NCBI RefSeq assembly: GCF_040327995.1
Contig: NZ_JBEPIJ010000009.1
Coordinates: 62,001 to 126,000, forward strand
Direction of reading: 5' to 3'
Length of the DNA: 64,000 bases
Source of the DNA: Solimonas thermocellulolyticum
GTDB taxonomy: Bacteria > Pseudomonadota > Gammaproteobacteria > Nevskiales > Nevskiaceae
A program made the translations under genes and the position numbers. The notes under the pieces were generated by a model, which saw only the letters and a program-made list of their open reading frames with translations, was not told the origin of the DNA and did no database searches. This document shows, in pieces, positions 47,743 through 57,263 of this stretch (position 1 is the stretch's first letter; each line of letters opens with the position of its first letter).

Positions 47743-48756
47743 TCAGGCCGCCTTTTCGAGCGCGGGCTCCCAGCGCCCGAGCGCGGCCAGGCCGTTCATC
47801 TTCGCGCGATGCAGGTGCGCCTTGCGGCCGGCATCGGCATTGCCGCCACCCCAGGCCTTGAGCGCCGCCGCCTGCAGGGCGCGGCCATAGGAGAACGTCA
47901 GCTTCCAGGGATGTGGCCCGAGCTTGTTCATGATGTCCAGATGCGCGGTTGCATCCTCGTCGGACTGGCCGCCCGACAAAAAGGCAATGCCCGGCACCGC
48001 CGCCGGCACACGGCGCTTGAGCACGCGCAGCGTCGCCCGTGCCACCGTCTCGCGGTCGGCCTGCTGCGGGCACTTCTTGCCGGAAATCACCATGTTGGGC
48101 TTGAGCACCATGCCTTCGAGCAGCACGCGCTGGCCATGCAGCTCGTGGAACACCGCCTCGAGCGTGCGATCGGTGACGGACGCGCAAACCTCGATGGTGT
48201 TGTCCGCATCCATCAGCACCTCGGGCTCGACGATGGGCACGATGTCCGCCTCCTGGCACAGCGCCGCATAGCGCGCGAGGGCGTGCGCATTGGCGTGGAT
48301 GCAGTAGTCGCTCGGAATGCCGTCGCCGATGGTGATCACCGCGCGCCACTTCGCGAAGCGCGCGCCCGCCTCCTTATACTTGACGAGGCGCTCGCGCAAA
48401 CCGTCGAGTCCCTCGGTGACCAGCTCGTCCGCCGCGCCGGCCAGCGGCTTGGCACCCTTGTCGACCTTGATACCCGGAATCACCCCTTTGGATGCGAGCA
48501 GCTTGGGGAACGGCGTGCCGTCCAGCGCCGACTGGAACAGGGTTTCCTCGAACAGGATCACGCCGCTGGTGTACTGCTCGAAGCCGGGTGTCGTGAACAG
48601 CATGTCGCGATACGCACGGCGATTCGGTTCGGTGTTCTCGACGCCGATGCTCTTGAATCGTTTTTCGATCGTACCGGTGCTCTCGTCGGCGGCGAGAATG
48701 CCGCGGCCCTCGGCCACCATCGCCCGGGCGGTTTCGTTCAAGATCTGCTCGTTCAT
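47743..48756 (-). CDS. Class I fructose-bisphosphate aldolase
   Basis: A 337-residue Schiff-base aldolase of the animal-type class I family, unlike the zinc class II (FbaA) or archaeal-type DhnA enzymes. The Schiff-base lysine is K219 in LLEGMVLKPNMV. GILAADESTGTI and FLSGGQSDEDATAHL are family hallmarks. It catalyses reversible cleavage of fructose 1,6-bisphosphate. It is monocistronic, with a promoter-like pair upstream and a terminator downstream. Similar enzymes occur in Xanthomonas relatives, so lateral origin need not be recent. Confidence 0.94.
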   Translation of the reverse strand: MNEQILNETARAMVAEGRGILAADESTGTIEKRFKSIGVENTEPNRRAYRDMLFTTPGFEQYTSGVILFEETLFQSALDGTPFPKLLASKGVIPGIKVDKGAKPLAGAADELVTEGLDGLRERLVKYKEAGARFAKWRAVITIGDGIPSDYCIHANAHALARYAALCQEADIVPIVEPEVLMDADNTIEVCASVTDRTLEAVFHELHGQRVLLEGMVLKPNMVISGKKCPQQADRETVARATLRVLKRRVPAAVPGIAFLSGGQSDEDATAHLDIMNKLGPHPWKLTFSYGRALQAAALKAWGGGNADAGRKAHLHRAKMNGLAALGRWEPALEKAA

Positions 48757-48814
48757 GGACTCGTCTGCTCCGCGTCTGTCGTTTTCCCCGGGCGCCGCCC
48801 GGCAAAGCGCCGCG

Positions 48815-48844
48815 ATTTTACCGACAACGGCGGCATCCGGTCAG
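48815..48844 (-). promoter_or_regulatory. Sigma-70-type promoter for the aldolase gene
   Basis: On the minus strand, CTGACC (48839-48844) and TAAAAT (48815-48820) are 18 bases apart. The -10 matches 5 of 6 and the -35 matches 4 of 6. The -10 lies about 60 bases before the aldolase ATG. Confidence 0.5.
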
Positions 48845-48933
48845 CCGAGTATGCGCTGCGCGGCCCGCGGCTCTTCGCATCGCGGCAGTTCCCGATCTGC
48901 CGCATGCGCGCGTGGCGATGAACGACTTTGGCA

Positions 48934-48939
48934 TACAAT
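48934..48939 (+). promoter_or_regulatory. Possible -10 element of the tRNA-Ser promoter
   Basis: TACAAT at 48934-48939 is followed by a GC-rich stretch, as in stable-RNA promoters, and lies 67 bases before the tRNA. The best -35 at the right distance (CGTGGC, 48911-48916) is poor, so the promoter call is tentative. Confidence 0.35.
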
Positions 48940-49006
48940 CGCGCCATCCTGCGCCAGCCGCTGCGCGGGCTCGCGCGAGCGCATGTTCCGGACACGTCGC
49001 TGCACC

Positions 49007-49096
49007 GGTGGGTTGGCCGAGTGGTTGAAGGCACTAGTCTTGAAAACTAGCAAGGGGGCAACCCCTTCCAGGGTTCGAATCCCTGACCCACCGCCA
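49007..49096 (+). tRNA. tRNA-Ser (anticodon UGA)
   Basis: The 90-base cloverleaf has acceptor strands GGTGGGT (49007-49013) and ACCCACC (49086-49092), discriminator G and encoded CCA (49094-49096). The anticodon stem CTAGT/ACTAG encloses loop CTTGAAA with anticodon TGA. A long variable arm (AAGGGGG...CCCCTT) and T-loop GGTTCGAATCC identify class II tRNA-Ser, reading UCA and related codons. It stands alone between the aldolase gene and the efflux permease gene. Confidence 0.97.
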
Positions 49097-49180
49097 CATC
49101 CGCCTCGGGGCTGATCGGGCTGGCCTGCACGCTGACGCGCCGTATCATGCCGTTCCAGCATCGTCGAGCGATCCGCTGCC

Positions 49181-52100
49181 GTGTGGCTTTCCGATACCGC
49201 CGTCAAACGTCCGGTCCTTGCGACCGTGATCAATCTGCTGCTCGTGGTCTTCGGCGTCTTTGGCCTGACCAACACCTCGGTGCGCGAGTATCCGGACATC
49301 GACCCACCGATCGTCTCGGTACGCACCGACTACGCCGGCGCATCGGCGGCCATCGTCGAGAGCCAGATCACGCAACGCATCGAGGATGCGATTTCCGGCA
49401 TTGAGGGCGTGCGCTCGATCTCGTCGTCGTCGAGCGACGGCCGCTCGCAGATCACGATCGAATTCGGCCTGGAACGCGACATCGAGGCTGCCGCCAACGA
49501 CGTGCGTGACCGCGTCTCGCGCGTGCTCGCCGAATTGCCCGATCAGGCCGACCCGCCACAGGTGGCCAAGGCCGACGGTGACGCCAGCCCGATCCTGTGG
49601 ATGGTGCTGTCCAGCGACCGCCTGGACACAATGGCGCTGACCGATTACGCGCAACGCTATCTGGTCGACCGTTTCACCGCGGTGTCCGGCGTCTCCGAGG
49701 TGCGTATCGGCGGCGATCGTCGCTACGCGATGCGCGTCTGGCTCGATCCGGCCCAACTTGCCGCGCGCGGCCTGACCGTGGAGGACGTGGAAGCGGCGCT
49801 GCGGCGGCAGAACGTCGAACGGCCCGCCGGACGCATCGAATCGACGGACCGCGAGTTCAGCCTGCGCACGCCGCGCGCGTTCGCGACCGCGGACGACTTC
49901 GCCGCGCTGATCATCGGCCGCGGCGAGGATGCCTACCCCATCCGGCTCGGCGACGTGGCGCGCATCGAGCTCGGCCCGGAGAACCCGCGCGGCAGCTTCA
50001 AGGCCAACGGCGTGACCAACGTCGGACTCGGGGTGATCAAGACTTCGAACGCGAACACGCTGCAGGTCGCGGCCGACACGCGCGCGATCATGGCCCAGCT
50101 CCAGGATGGACTGCCCGAGGGCATGAGCCTGCAGCTCAACTATGACTCCTCGGATTTCATCTCGGCGTCGCTGCGCGAAGTCTCGACGACGCTGCTCATC
50201 GCCGCGCTCAGCGTCATCGTGGTGCTGTACCTGTTCCTCGGCAGCGCGGCGGCGACGCTGGTGCCGGCCGTCACGGTGCCGATCTCGCTCATCGCCTCGT
50301 TTTTGTTCCTGTATCTCTTCGGCTTCTCGATCAACATCCTGACACTGCTCGCCCTGGTGCTCGCGATCGGCCTGGTGGTCGACGATGCGATCGTCATGGT
50401 CGAAAACATCCACCGCCGCATCGAGCTGGGCGAGCCGCCACTGCTCGCGGCCTTTCGCGGCGCGCGCGAGGTCGGCTTCGCAATCGTCGCGACCACGGTG
50501 GTGCTGTGCGCGGTGTTCGTGCCGATCGGCTTTCTGCAGGGCAACGTCGGCCGGCTGTTCCGCGAGTTCGCGCTGGCGCTGGCGAGCGCGGTCGTCTGCT
50601 CGTCGATCGTCGCGCTCACCCTCTCGCCAGTGCTGTCCGCGCTGCTGCTGCGCAAGATGGACAGTCGCCAGACGCTGCTGCAGCGGCTCGACCGCGGCTT
50701 CGAGTGGCTGTCGGCCGTCTATCAGCGCTCGCTGCGCCGCTCGTTGCGGCTACCCGCACTACCGGTCGTGCTGCTGCTCGCGCTCAGTGCCGGCGTCGCC
50801 GGTCTTTTGGCGCTGATTCCTCGGGAGTTCACACCCAGCGAGGATCGCGGCGGCTTCTTCATCCGCGTCAACGCGCCCGAGGGCGCGAGCCTGAGCTACA
50901 CGCAGTCCTACGTCGATCGCATCGAGGCCAGCCTGCTGGAGCGCCTCGGCGACGGCGAGATCGCCCGCGTGCTCGCTCGGATCCCGGACTTCGGCGCCGG
51001 CGACGAAGTCAACACCGCGCGTTTCATCGTGTCGCTGACCGACTGGAACGAGCGCCAGCGCAGCGCCGAACGGATCGCCGCCGACTTCGAGCCGATGCTG
51101 GACGAGCTCGCCGGCGTGAACGCGGTGATCTTCCAGCGCACCGGCTTTGGTGTCGGCGGCCAGGGCCAGCCGGTGCAGATCGCGATCGGCGGCGGCAGCT
51201 ATGAGGAACTGGCAGCGTGGCGCGACCGCGTCGTCGCGCGGGTACGGCGCGAGAATCCGCGACTGTTGCGACTCGACTCCGACTTCAAGCGGACCAAGCC
51301 GCAGGTCGAGACGCGGATCGATCTCCAGCGCGCCGGCGACCTGGGCGTTTCCGTCGACGCCATCGCGGCGGCGCTCGAAACCTTCATGGGCGGGCGCCGG
51401 GTGACGCGCTTCGAGCGTGACGGCGAGGAGTACGACGTGATCCTGCAATCACCCGAGGACGGCCGTCGCTCGCCGCAGGCACTGGAACAGATTCACGTGC
51501 GCGCCGGCAGCGACGGCTCGCTGGTGCCAGTCACCAGCCTGCTGCGGGTCGAAGAGAACGCGGACGCCACCTCGTACAACCGCCTCGACCGCATGCGCGC
51601 GATCACGCTGACGGCGAACCTTGCGCCCGGTTACACGCTCGGCGAGGCCTTGCGCTATCTGGAGAACGTGATTCGCGAAGAGCTCCCCGAAACCGTGCAG
51701 ATCGGCTATCGCGGAGATTCGCGCGAGTTTCGCGATGCCAGCGCGTCGGTGGCGTTCACCTTCGGCATGGCGCTGTTGATCGTGTTCCTCGCCCTGTCCG
51801 CGCAGTTCGAGAGCTTCGTGCATCCGCTGGTGATCATGACCACGGTACCGCTGGCGATCTTCGGCGCGCTGGCCGCGCTCTGGGGCCTGGGCATGACGAT
51901 GAACATCTATTCGCAGATCGGCATCGTCATGCTCATCGGCCTGGCGGCGAAGAACGGCATCCTCATCGTCGAGTTCGCCAACCAGTTGCGCGATGCCGGC
52001 CGCAACTTCGACGAGGCCTTGGTCGAGGCCGGCCGCATCCGCCTGCGTCCGATCCTGATGACCTCGCTGTCCACCCTTGCCGGCGCCGTCCCGCTGATCC

Positions 52101-52297
52101 TCGCCGCCGGCGCCGGTGCCGAGGCGCGGCAAATCCTCGGTGTCGTGATCTTCTTCGGGGTCGCGTTCTCGACGGTGCTGACGCTGTACATCGTGCCGAC
52201 CTTCTACGGCCTGTGGTGTCGGCGCACCGGCTCACCTGAGCGCCACGCCGCCGAACTGGCGGCGCAGGCGCGCGCCAGCGGCGATGGCGTCGTCTGA
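49181..52297 (+). CDS. RND multidrug-efflux permease (HAE1-type)
   Basis: A 1038-residue inner-membrane proton antiporter of the AcrB/MexB-like superfamily. TM1 (VLATVINLLLVVFGVFGL) follows SDTAVKRP. Two large periplasmic loops lie between TM1-2 and TM7-8. The proton-relay pair is in GLVVDDAIVMVEN (near residue 404), and GLAAKNGILIVEFANQLRD lies in the second half. It begins at GTG 49181, 84 bases after the tRNA-Ser. No adaptor or outer-membrane channel adjoins it; a membrane-fusion lipoprotein lies 3.7 kb downstream beyond the psp genes. Substrate unknown. Confidence 0.93.
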   Translation: MWLSDTAVKRPVLATVINLLLVVFGVFGLTNTSVREYPDIDPPIVSVRTDYAGASAAIVESQITQRIEDAISGIEGVRSISSSSSDGRSQITIEFGLERDIEAAANDVRDRVSRVLAELPDQADPPQVAKADGDASPILWMVLSSDRLDTMALTDYAQRYLVDRFTAVSGVSEVRIGGDRRYAMRVWLDPAQLAARGLTVEDVEAALRRQNVERPAGRIESTDREFSLRTPRAFATADDFAALIIGRGEDAYPIRLGDVARIELGPENPRGSFKANGVTNVGLGVIKTSNANTLQVAADTRAIMAQLQDGLPEGMSLQLNYDSSDFISASLREVSTTLLIAALSVIVVLYLFLGSAAATLVPAVTVPISLIASFLFLYLFGFSINILTLLALVLAIGLVVDDAIVMVENIHRRIELGEPPLLAAFRGAREVGFAIVATTVVLCAVFVPIGFLQGNVGRLFREFALALASAVVCSSIVALTLSPVLSALLLRKMDSRQTLLQRLDRGFEWLSAVYQRSLRRSLRLPALPVVLLLALSAGVAGLLALIPREFTPSEDRGGFFIRVNAPEGASLSYTQSYVDRIEASLLERLGDGEIARVLARIPDFGAGDEVNTARFIVSLTDWNERQRSAERIAADFEPMLDELAGVNAVIFQRTGFGVGGQGQPVQIAIGGGSYEELAAWRDRVVARVRRENPRLLRLDSDFKRTKPQVETRIDLQRAGDLGVSVDAIAAALETFMGGRRVTRFERDGEEYDVILQSPEDGRRSPQALEQIHVRAGSDGSLVPVTSLLRVEENADATSYNRLDRMRAITLTANLAPGYTLGEALRYLENVIREELPETVQIGYRGDSREFRDASASVAFTFGMALLIVFLALSAQFESFVHPLVIMTTVPLAIFGALAALWGLGMTMNIYSQIGIVMLIGLAAKNGILIVEFANQLRDAGRNFDEALVEAGRIRLRPILMTSLSTLAGAVPLILAAGAGAEARQILGVVIFFGVAFSTVLTLYIVPTFYGLWCRRTGSPERHAAELAAQARASGDGVV

Positions 52298-52305
52298 AAA
52301 CCGGC

Positions 52306-53361
<1,056 letters not shown>

Positions 53362-53380
53362 TGCCAGATTCTGCTAGATG

Positions 53381-53397
53381 GTGGCGAAGTTCGCCAC
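53381..53397. promoter_or_regulatory. 17-bp perfect palindrome, candidate PspF enhancer site
   Basis: GTGGCGAA-G-TTCGCCAC is a perfect 8+8 inverted repeat, 20 bases upstream of the pspF start codon and about 100 bases upstream of the sigma-54 promoter of the psp genes. The location suits an upstream activating sequence that would also allow pspF self-regulation. That PspF binds it is inferred from position only. Confidence 0.55.
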
Positions 53398-53463
53398 TCG
53401 TTGACCGCCAAGGCCGTTTCTCGCTTCGCCGCCGAGCCGATCTCGAAGGCGTTTTTAATTATG

Positions 53464-53476
53464 AATCAATGATTTA
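53464..53476 (+). promoter_or_regulatory. IHF consensus site
   Basis: AATCAATGATTTA fits the IHF consensus WATCAANNNNTTR at every position. It lies in an AT-rich patch (53450-53480) that stands out in this high-GC window, midway between the palindrome and the sigma-54 promoter, as expected for DNA bending in sigma-54 control. Confidence 0.7.
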
Positions 53477-53493
53477 ATCGACACATCCGGAGT

Positions 53494-53508
53494 TGGCACA
53501 GGCTTGGC
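53494..53508 (+). promoter_or_regulatory. Sigma-54 (-24/-12) promoter of the psp operon
   Basis: TGGCAC (53494-53499), five bases, then TGGC (53505-53508). The invariant GG and GC are 10 bases apart, and only one base differs from TGGCAC-N5-TTGC. The predicted start is near 53520, 33 bases before the first psp-operon gene. A gene for the matching activator PspF lies divergently next to it. Confidence 0.8.
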
Positions 53509-53552
53509 GTCATCGAGGCCACCCACGCACCACGCCGCGGAGCGCCACCGCC

Positions 53553-53822
53553 ATGAACATCCGTCACCGTCATATCCTGCCTGCCCTTGCCCTCGCCGGC
53601 CTGCTGCTGGGCCAAAGCGGCGGCGCCAGCGCCGATGAACCGGCACCGCGCCCGGCCACCGGCGTCGGGTCGGCCATCGCCGCCCAGGGCAACGCTGCGC
53701 TGCAGCAGATCCGCAACGAACTGCGCGAGCACATCCGACAACAGATCCGGCAACGGTTCAAGCCAGACTCACGGAACCTGGTCGACGCGTCGGCTGCGGA
53801 TCCGAGCGGGCGCGCCGCCTGA
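53553..53822 (+). CDS. Small secreted protein, first gene of the psp operon, unknown function
   Basis: An 89-residue protein with no recognised family. The ATG at 53553 follows GGAG after ten bases. A signal peptide (residues about 5-27, ending GASA) is followed by a mature part of about 61 residues: a short proline-rich stretch, then one amphipathic, arginine- and glutamine-rich helix (LQQIRNELREHIRQQIRQRF, residues about 50-69). It lies just after the sigma-54 promoter and 46 bases before pspA, so it should be induced with the phage-shock genes. It does not resemble PspD, PspE or PspG as I know them. It could be a periplasmic modulator of the response. Confidence 0.65.
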   Translation: MNIRHRHILPALALAGLLLGQSGGASADEPAPRPATGVGSAIAAQGNAALQQIRNELREHIRQQIRQRFKPDSRNLVDASAADPSGRAA

Positions 53823-53868
53823 GCACGAACCGCGACGCAAGTTTTGGAGCTTCACCGAGGACAACCCC

Positions 53869-54561
53869 ATGGGCATCTTTTCGCGACTCACCGACGTCAT
53901 CAACTCCAACATCCACGCCATGCTCGACAAGGCCGAGGATCCGGAGAAGATGGTCCGGCTGATCATCCAGGAGATGGAGGACACGCTGGTCGAAGTACGG
54001 TCCACCGCCGTGCGTTCGCTGGCGCGCAAGAAGGAACTGCAACGGCAGATCACGCAACTGGATGCCGACATCCAGGACTGGGAACGCAAGGCCGAGCTGG
54101 CCATGAGCAAGGACCGCGAGGATCTCGCGCGCGGCGCGCTGACCGCCCGCCAGCGCCTCGTCGACCACAGGGCGGCCGTCGAAAAAGAGCTGAGTCACGT
54201 CCACGACGAGATCGTCAAGCTCGACGACGACACGGCCAAGCTCAAGGCCAAGCTCGCCGATGCGCGCCAGCGTCAGAAGTCGATCATGCTGCGCCAGCAG
54301 TCGGTGTCATCGCGGCTGAAGGTCAAGACGAGAATCAACGACAGCAAGATGGCGGACGCGATGGCGCGCATGGAGCAGTACGAGGGCAAGATCGACCGCA
54401 TGGAGGCGGAACTGGAAGCCTACGAGCTCGGCACCCGCTCGCTCGCCGATGAGTTCGCGCAACTGGAATCCGACGACAAGGTCGAGGCCGAACTGGCAAA
54501 ATTGCGCTCGAAGTTTGGCAAGGGCGATGCGCCGTCCGCCGACGATTCCGCCAAGCGCTGA
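53869..54561 (+). CDS. pspA: Phage shock protein A
   Basis: A 230-residue peripheral membrane protein of the PspA/IM30 (ESCRT-III-like) family. It inhibits PspF and, when freed, oligomerises on stressed inner membrane. The N-terminal amphipathic helix is MGIFSRLTDVINSNIHAML, followed by DPEKMVRLIIQEMEDTL and long coiled-coil helices to about residue 215. The start ATG 53869 is preceded by GAGG. The downstream pspB and pspC confirm the operon. Confidence 0.97.
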   Translation: MGIFSRLTDVINSNIHAMLDKAEDPEKMVRLIIQEMEDTLVEVRSTAVRSLARKKELQRQITQLDADIQDWERKAELAMSKDREDLARGALTARQRLVDHRAAVEKELSHVHDEIVKLDDDTAKLKAKLADARQRQKSIMLRQQSVSSRLKVKTRINDSKMADAMARMEQYEGKIDRMEAELEAYELGTRSLADEFAQLESDDKVEAELAKLRSKFGKGDAPSADDSAKR

Positions 54562-54605
54562 TTCCGCCGTCGCTGCGCCGCTGAGCATGGGAGCCGGTAA
54601 TCGAT

Positions 54606-54845
54606 ATGGCCGAACTCATTCCACTGGTCGCGATCATCTGCATCTTCGTGATCCTGCCGGGGATGGCGATGTACTTTGCCGACCGTAGGCGACGTTGGCA
54701 GGCGGACGACGCCGCGCGCGCCGGGACCAGTACGGCCGAACTGTTGGCGCTGGCCGAGAAGATGGAACGGCGCATCGATGCGCTCGAACAGATCCTCGAT
54801 GCCGAATCGCCCGGCTGGAGGAAGAAATACCATGAGCATTCGTGA
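54606..54845 (+). CDS. pspB: Phage shock protein B
   Basis: A 79-residue protein with one N-terminal transmembrane helix (about 5-24, ELIPLVAIICIFVILPGMAMYF) and a cytoplasmic coiled coil (LLALAEKMERRIDALEQIL). It ends in DAESPGWRKKY, typical of PspB. With PspC it senses membrane stress and relieves PspA inhibition of PspF. Its last 14 bases overlap pspC. Confidence 0.95.
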   Translation: MAELIPLVAIICIFVILPGMAMYFADRRRRWQADDAARAGTSTAELLALAEKMERRIDALEQILDAESPGWRKKYHEHS

Positions 54846-55236
54846 CCGCGCCCGCGAGGCCGGCTTCTTCGATCGCCTGCGCCGCCACCCGAAACGCGGC
54901 TGGGTCGCCGGCGTCTGCGCCGGGCTTGCCGAGTTCTTCGACTGGAACGTCAAGCTGATCCGGCTGGTGTTCGTCGCCGCCTTCATCATCAGCGGCTTCT
55001 TCCCGGTCGGCGTGATCTATCTGGCGCTCTGGTATCTGATGGACGAGGACGCGCCCCCGCCACATCGCGGCGATGTCGGCGGCCACGCGGCATCGACGCC
55101 GGGGCAGGCCGCGCCGACACCGGCGGAGCTGCGTCTGCGCTTGCGCCGCCTGGAGGAGCGCCTGCGCAACATGGAAGCCTGCGTCACCAGCGACGAGTTC
55201 GAGCTGCGCCGCGAACTGAAAAAGCTCGAAGGCTGA
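54832..55236 (+). CDS. pspC: Phage shock protein C
   Basis: A 134-residue inner-membrane protein of the PspC family. The PspC domain is at residues about 12-75 (KRGWVAGVCAGLAEFFDWNVKLIRLVFV, then a hydrophobic hairpin ending LMDEDAPPP). The C-terminus forms a coiled coil (ELRLRLRRLEERLRNMEACVTSDEFELRRELKKL). The ATG at 54832 follows GGAGG and lies inside the pspB 3' end. No pspD follows. Confidence 0.95.
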   Translation: MSIRDRAREAGFFDRLRRHPKRGWVAGVCAGLAEFFDWNVKLIRLVFVAAFIISGFFPVGVIYLALWYLMDEDAPPPHRGDVGGHAASTPGQAAPTPAELRLRLRRLEERLRNMEACVTSDEFELRRELKKLEG

Positions 55237-55314
55237 GCGGACGCAGAGGCAGTCGGCCACGACACGGCGGCGGATCGTTCACAATGTAGGCTCCGCCCGC
55301 CAGCTCCGGCCACG

Positions 55315-55983
55315 ATGCCGCGCAGACCCGCTCACGAACAATTCGATGCACTCAAGGCGATTCAGGATTGCGCCTTCGAACTGTTCGGCCGCTACGGCTA
55401 CGAGGGCGTGTCCATCGGCGACATCGCCAAAGCGGCCAAGCTTTCCAAGGGTGCGCTGTATTGGCACTTCCAGGGCAAGCAGGCGCTCTACCTCGATTGC
55501 CTGCGCCGCCTGCACGCGATCTTCCATGCCTACATCCTCGACCCGGTGCGCCTGGAGCCCGAACCGGTGCGCGCGTTGCTGTGCCTGTTCACCGGCTTGC
55601 AGCGCATGCTGCAGGATCCCAGGATCGAAAGCGGCGTGGCCGGCTACTGGCTGACGCCTTCGACGCCGCAGACCGCGGCGATCATCGACACCCAGCGCGC
55701 CTTCGAATCGCTCGCAGTCAAGACCTTGCGCGATGCGATGCAGCGCGGCGCCGACAGCGGACTGCTCGACTTTGCCGGCGACCTGGACACGCTGGCGCGC
55801 GCCATCGTCTCGCTGATCGAGGCCTGCGTGTTGCCGCTGCGCCACCAGAGCCCGGACGAGGTGCGCAGTCTGCTCGGCGTGCTCGCCCGGACGCTGTTCC
55901 GTGCCTACGCCCTGTCCGACGAACTCACGGCCGCGGCCGAGCAGGCGCTGCGCCCGTCATCACCGAGGCGACCGACACGATGA
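55315..55983 (+). CDS. TetR/AcrR-family regulator next to an RND adaptor
   Basis: A 222-residue regulator. The helix-turn-helix covers about residues 12-58 (AIQDCAFELFGRYGYEGVSIGDIAKAAKLSKGALYWHF region). The ligand domain has no special motif. The stop overlaps the start of the membrane-fusion protein gene (ATGA), so it is very likely a self-regulating repressor of that efflux component and perhaps of the RND permease at 49181. It begins 79 bases after pspC, possibly with its own promoter. Confidence 0.9.
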   Translation: MPRRPAHEQFDALKAIQDCAFELFGRYGYEGVSIGDIAKAAKLSKGALYWHFQGKQALYLDCLRRLHAIFHAYILDPVRLEPEPVRALLCLFTGLQRMLQDPRIESGVAGYWLTPSTPQTAAIIDTQRAFESLAVKTLRDAMQRGADSGLLDFAGDLDTLARAIVSLIEACVLPLRHQSPDEVRSLLGVLARTLFRAYALSDELTAAAEQALRPSSPRRPTR

Positions 55984-57032
55984 CACGAGGCAGCACCGCA
56001 GCTTGCCTGCTCGCCGTCGGCGTGCTGCTCGCCGCCTGCAACGACGCCGCGCCCGGCACCAATGGCGCCAAGACGGCCGCCGCGGTCCGGGTCAAGACCA
56101 TGGCGGTCGGCGCGCGGGCGCTGGAGCGCGAACTGCTGGCCGTCGGCAGTCTGCGCGCGGACGAATCGGTGACGGTCCGCTCAGAGATCGCCGGGCGCAT
56201 CGTCGGCATCGGCTTTGCCGAGGGTCAGGCCGTCGAGCGCGGACAGATGCTCGTCGAACTGGACGACAGCATCCCCCGCGCCGAGCTCGAACGCGCACGC
56301 GCCGCTCACGCGCTGGCCCAGCGCAGCGCGCGACGGGCCGACGAGTTGTATGCACGCAAGCTGCTCGCCGCCGCGGAGCGCGACCAGGCCGCGGCCAGTC
56401 TCGAACTGGCCGCGGCGGAATTGGCCTTGGCCGAGGCGCGGCTCGACAAGACCCGCATCCTCGCGCCGTTCGCCGGCATCGCCGGACTGCGCACGGTCAG
56501 TCCAGGGGACTACATCGCCGCCGGCCAGGATCTGACCGTGGTGGAGGCGCTGCAGACGATGAAGGTCGACTTTCGCATCGACCAGCGTCATCTGCCGGCG
56601 CTGCGCGTCGGCCAGCCGCTGGAGCTCGCCGTGGATGCCTATCCCGGCGAGCGCTTCCTCGGCGAGGTCTATGCGATCGAGCCGCGCATCGCCGAGTCCT
56701 CGCGCTCGGTGGCGCTGCGCGGGCGCGTGCCCAATCACGCGCTGCGCCTGCGGCCCGGCCAGTTTGCGCAAATTCGCCTGGTGCTCGAACGCATCGACGA
56801 GGCCATCGTCATCCCCGAGCGCGCGCTGTTCCCGCGCGGCGAGCAGCAGTTCGTCTATGTGGCCGACGATGATCAGGCGCGGCTGCGCGAAGTCCGCGTC
56901 GGCCAGCGCCTCGACGGTCATGCGCAGATTCTTTCGGGTTTGCGCGCCGGCGAGCAGCTCATCGTCTCCGGCATCCAGCACATCGGCGACGGCACGGTCA
57001 TCATCACCTCGCCATTCGAGCAATCGCCTTAG
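55980..57032 (+). CDS. RND efflux periplasmic adaptor (membrane-fusion lipoprotein)
   Basis: A 350-residue adaptor with a lipoprotein signal ending LLAAC (Cys20). The biotinyl-lipoyl half-motifs are around residues 60-95 (VRSEIAGRIVGIGFAEGQAVERGQMLVELDD) and about 160 (LDKTRILAPFAGIAGLRTVSPGDYI), separated by a helical hairpin (about 95-150). Beta-barrel and membrane-proximal domains follow. It would link an RND permease to an outer-membrane channel. No permease or channel gene follows; the only permease in the window is upstream of the psp genes. Confidence 0.92.
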   Translation: MTRGSTAACLLAVGVLLAACNDAAPGTNGAKTAAAVRVKTMAVGARALERELLAVGSLRADESVTVRSEIAGRIVGIGFAEGQAVERGQMLVELDDSIPRAELERARAAHALAQRSARRADELYARKLLAAAERDQAAASLELAAAELALAEARLDKTRILAPFAGIAGLRTVSPGDYIAAGQDLTVVEALQTMKVDFRIDQRHLPALRVGQPLELAVDAYPGERFLGEVYAIEPRIAESSRSVALRGRVPNHALRLRPGQFAQIRLVLERIDEAIVIPERALFPRGEQQFVYVADDDQARLREVRVGQRLDGHAQILSGLRAGEQLIVSGIQHIGDGTVIITSPFEQSP

Positions 57033-57263
57033 GATTCAGGGCGAATTCATCTGCCGCGCCTAGGCTGCCGTCCCATACGGTGCGGCGCGAGGAATCACAG
57101 GCGCGACCGCAGCATGCGCTCGCCCAGGACGGCGCGGCCGTGGGGCGGGTCCGATACGGCGAGGCCGTGCCGCGAACGGAGTCTGGCGACACGACCACCA
57201 CACTGCCGGCGTATGCCCGCGGCGTGCTCGGGTGTGATATTGAAGCGAAACGATCGGCAAGCG
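57033..57263. other. Intergenic region between the adaptor and the PepSY-like gene
   Basis: A 231-base stretch without a supported gene. It is GC-rich with several self-complementary pieces (for example around 57140-57165) but no obvious U-tract terminator. GATATT at 57236-57241 could be a -10 for the following gene set, without a good -35. Confidence 0.3.

Noticed and set aside
49007..49096. tRNA-Ser gene as an integration site for a mobile element.
   Set aside because: No duplicated 3' tRNA end, integrase or change in composition follows it. The next gene is a normal-composition efflux permease.
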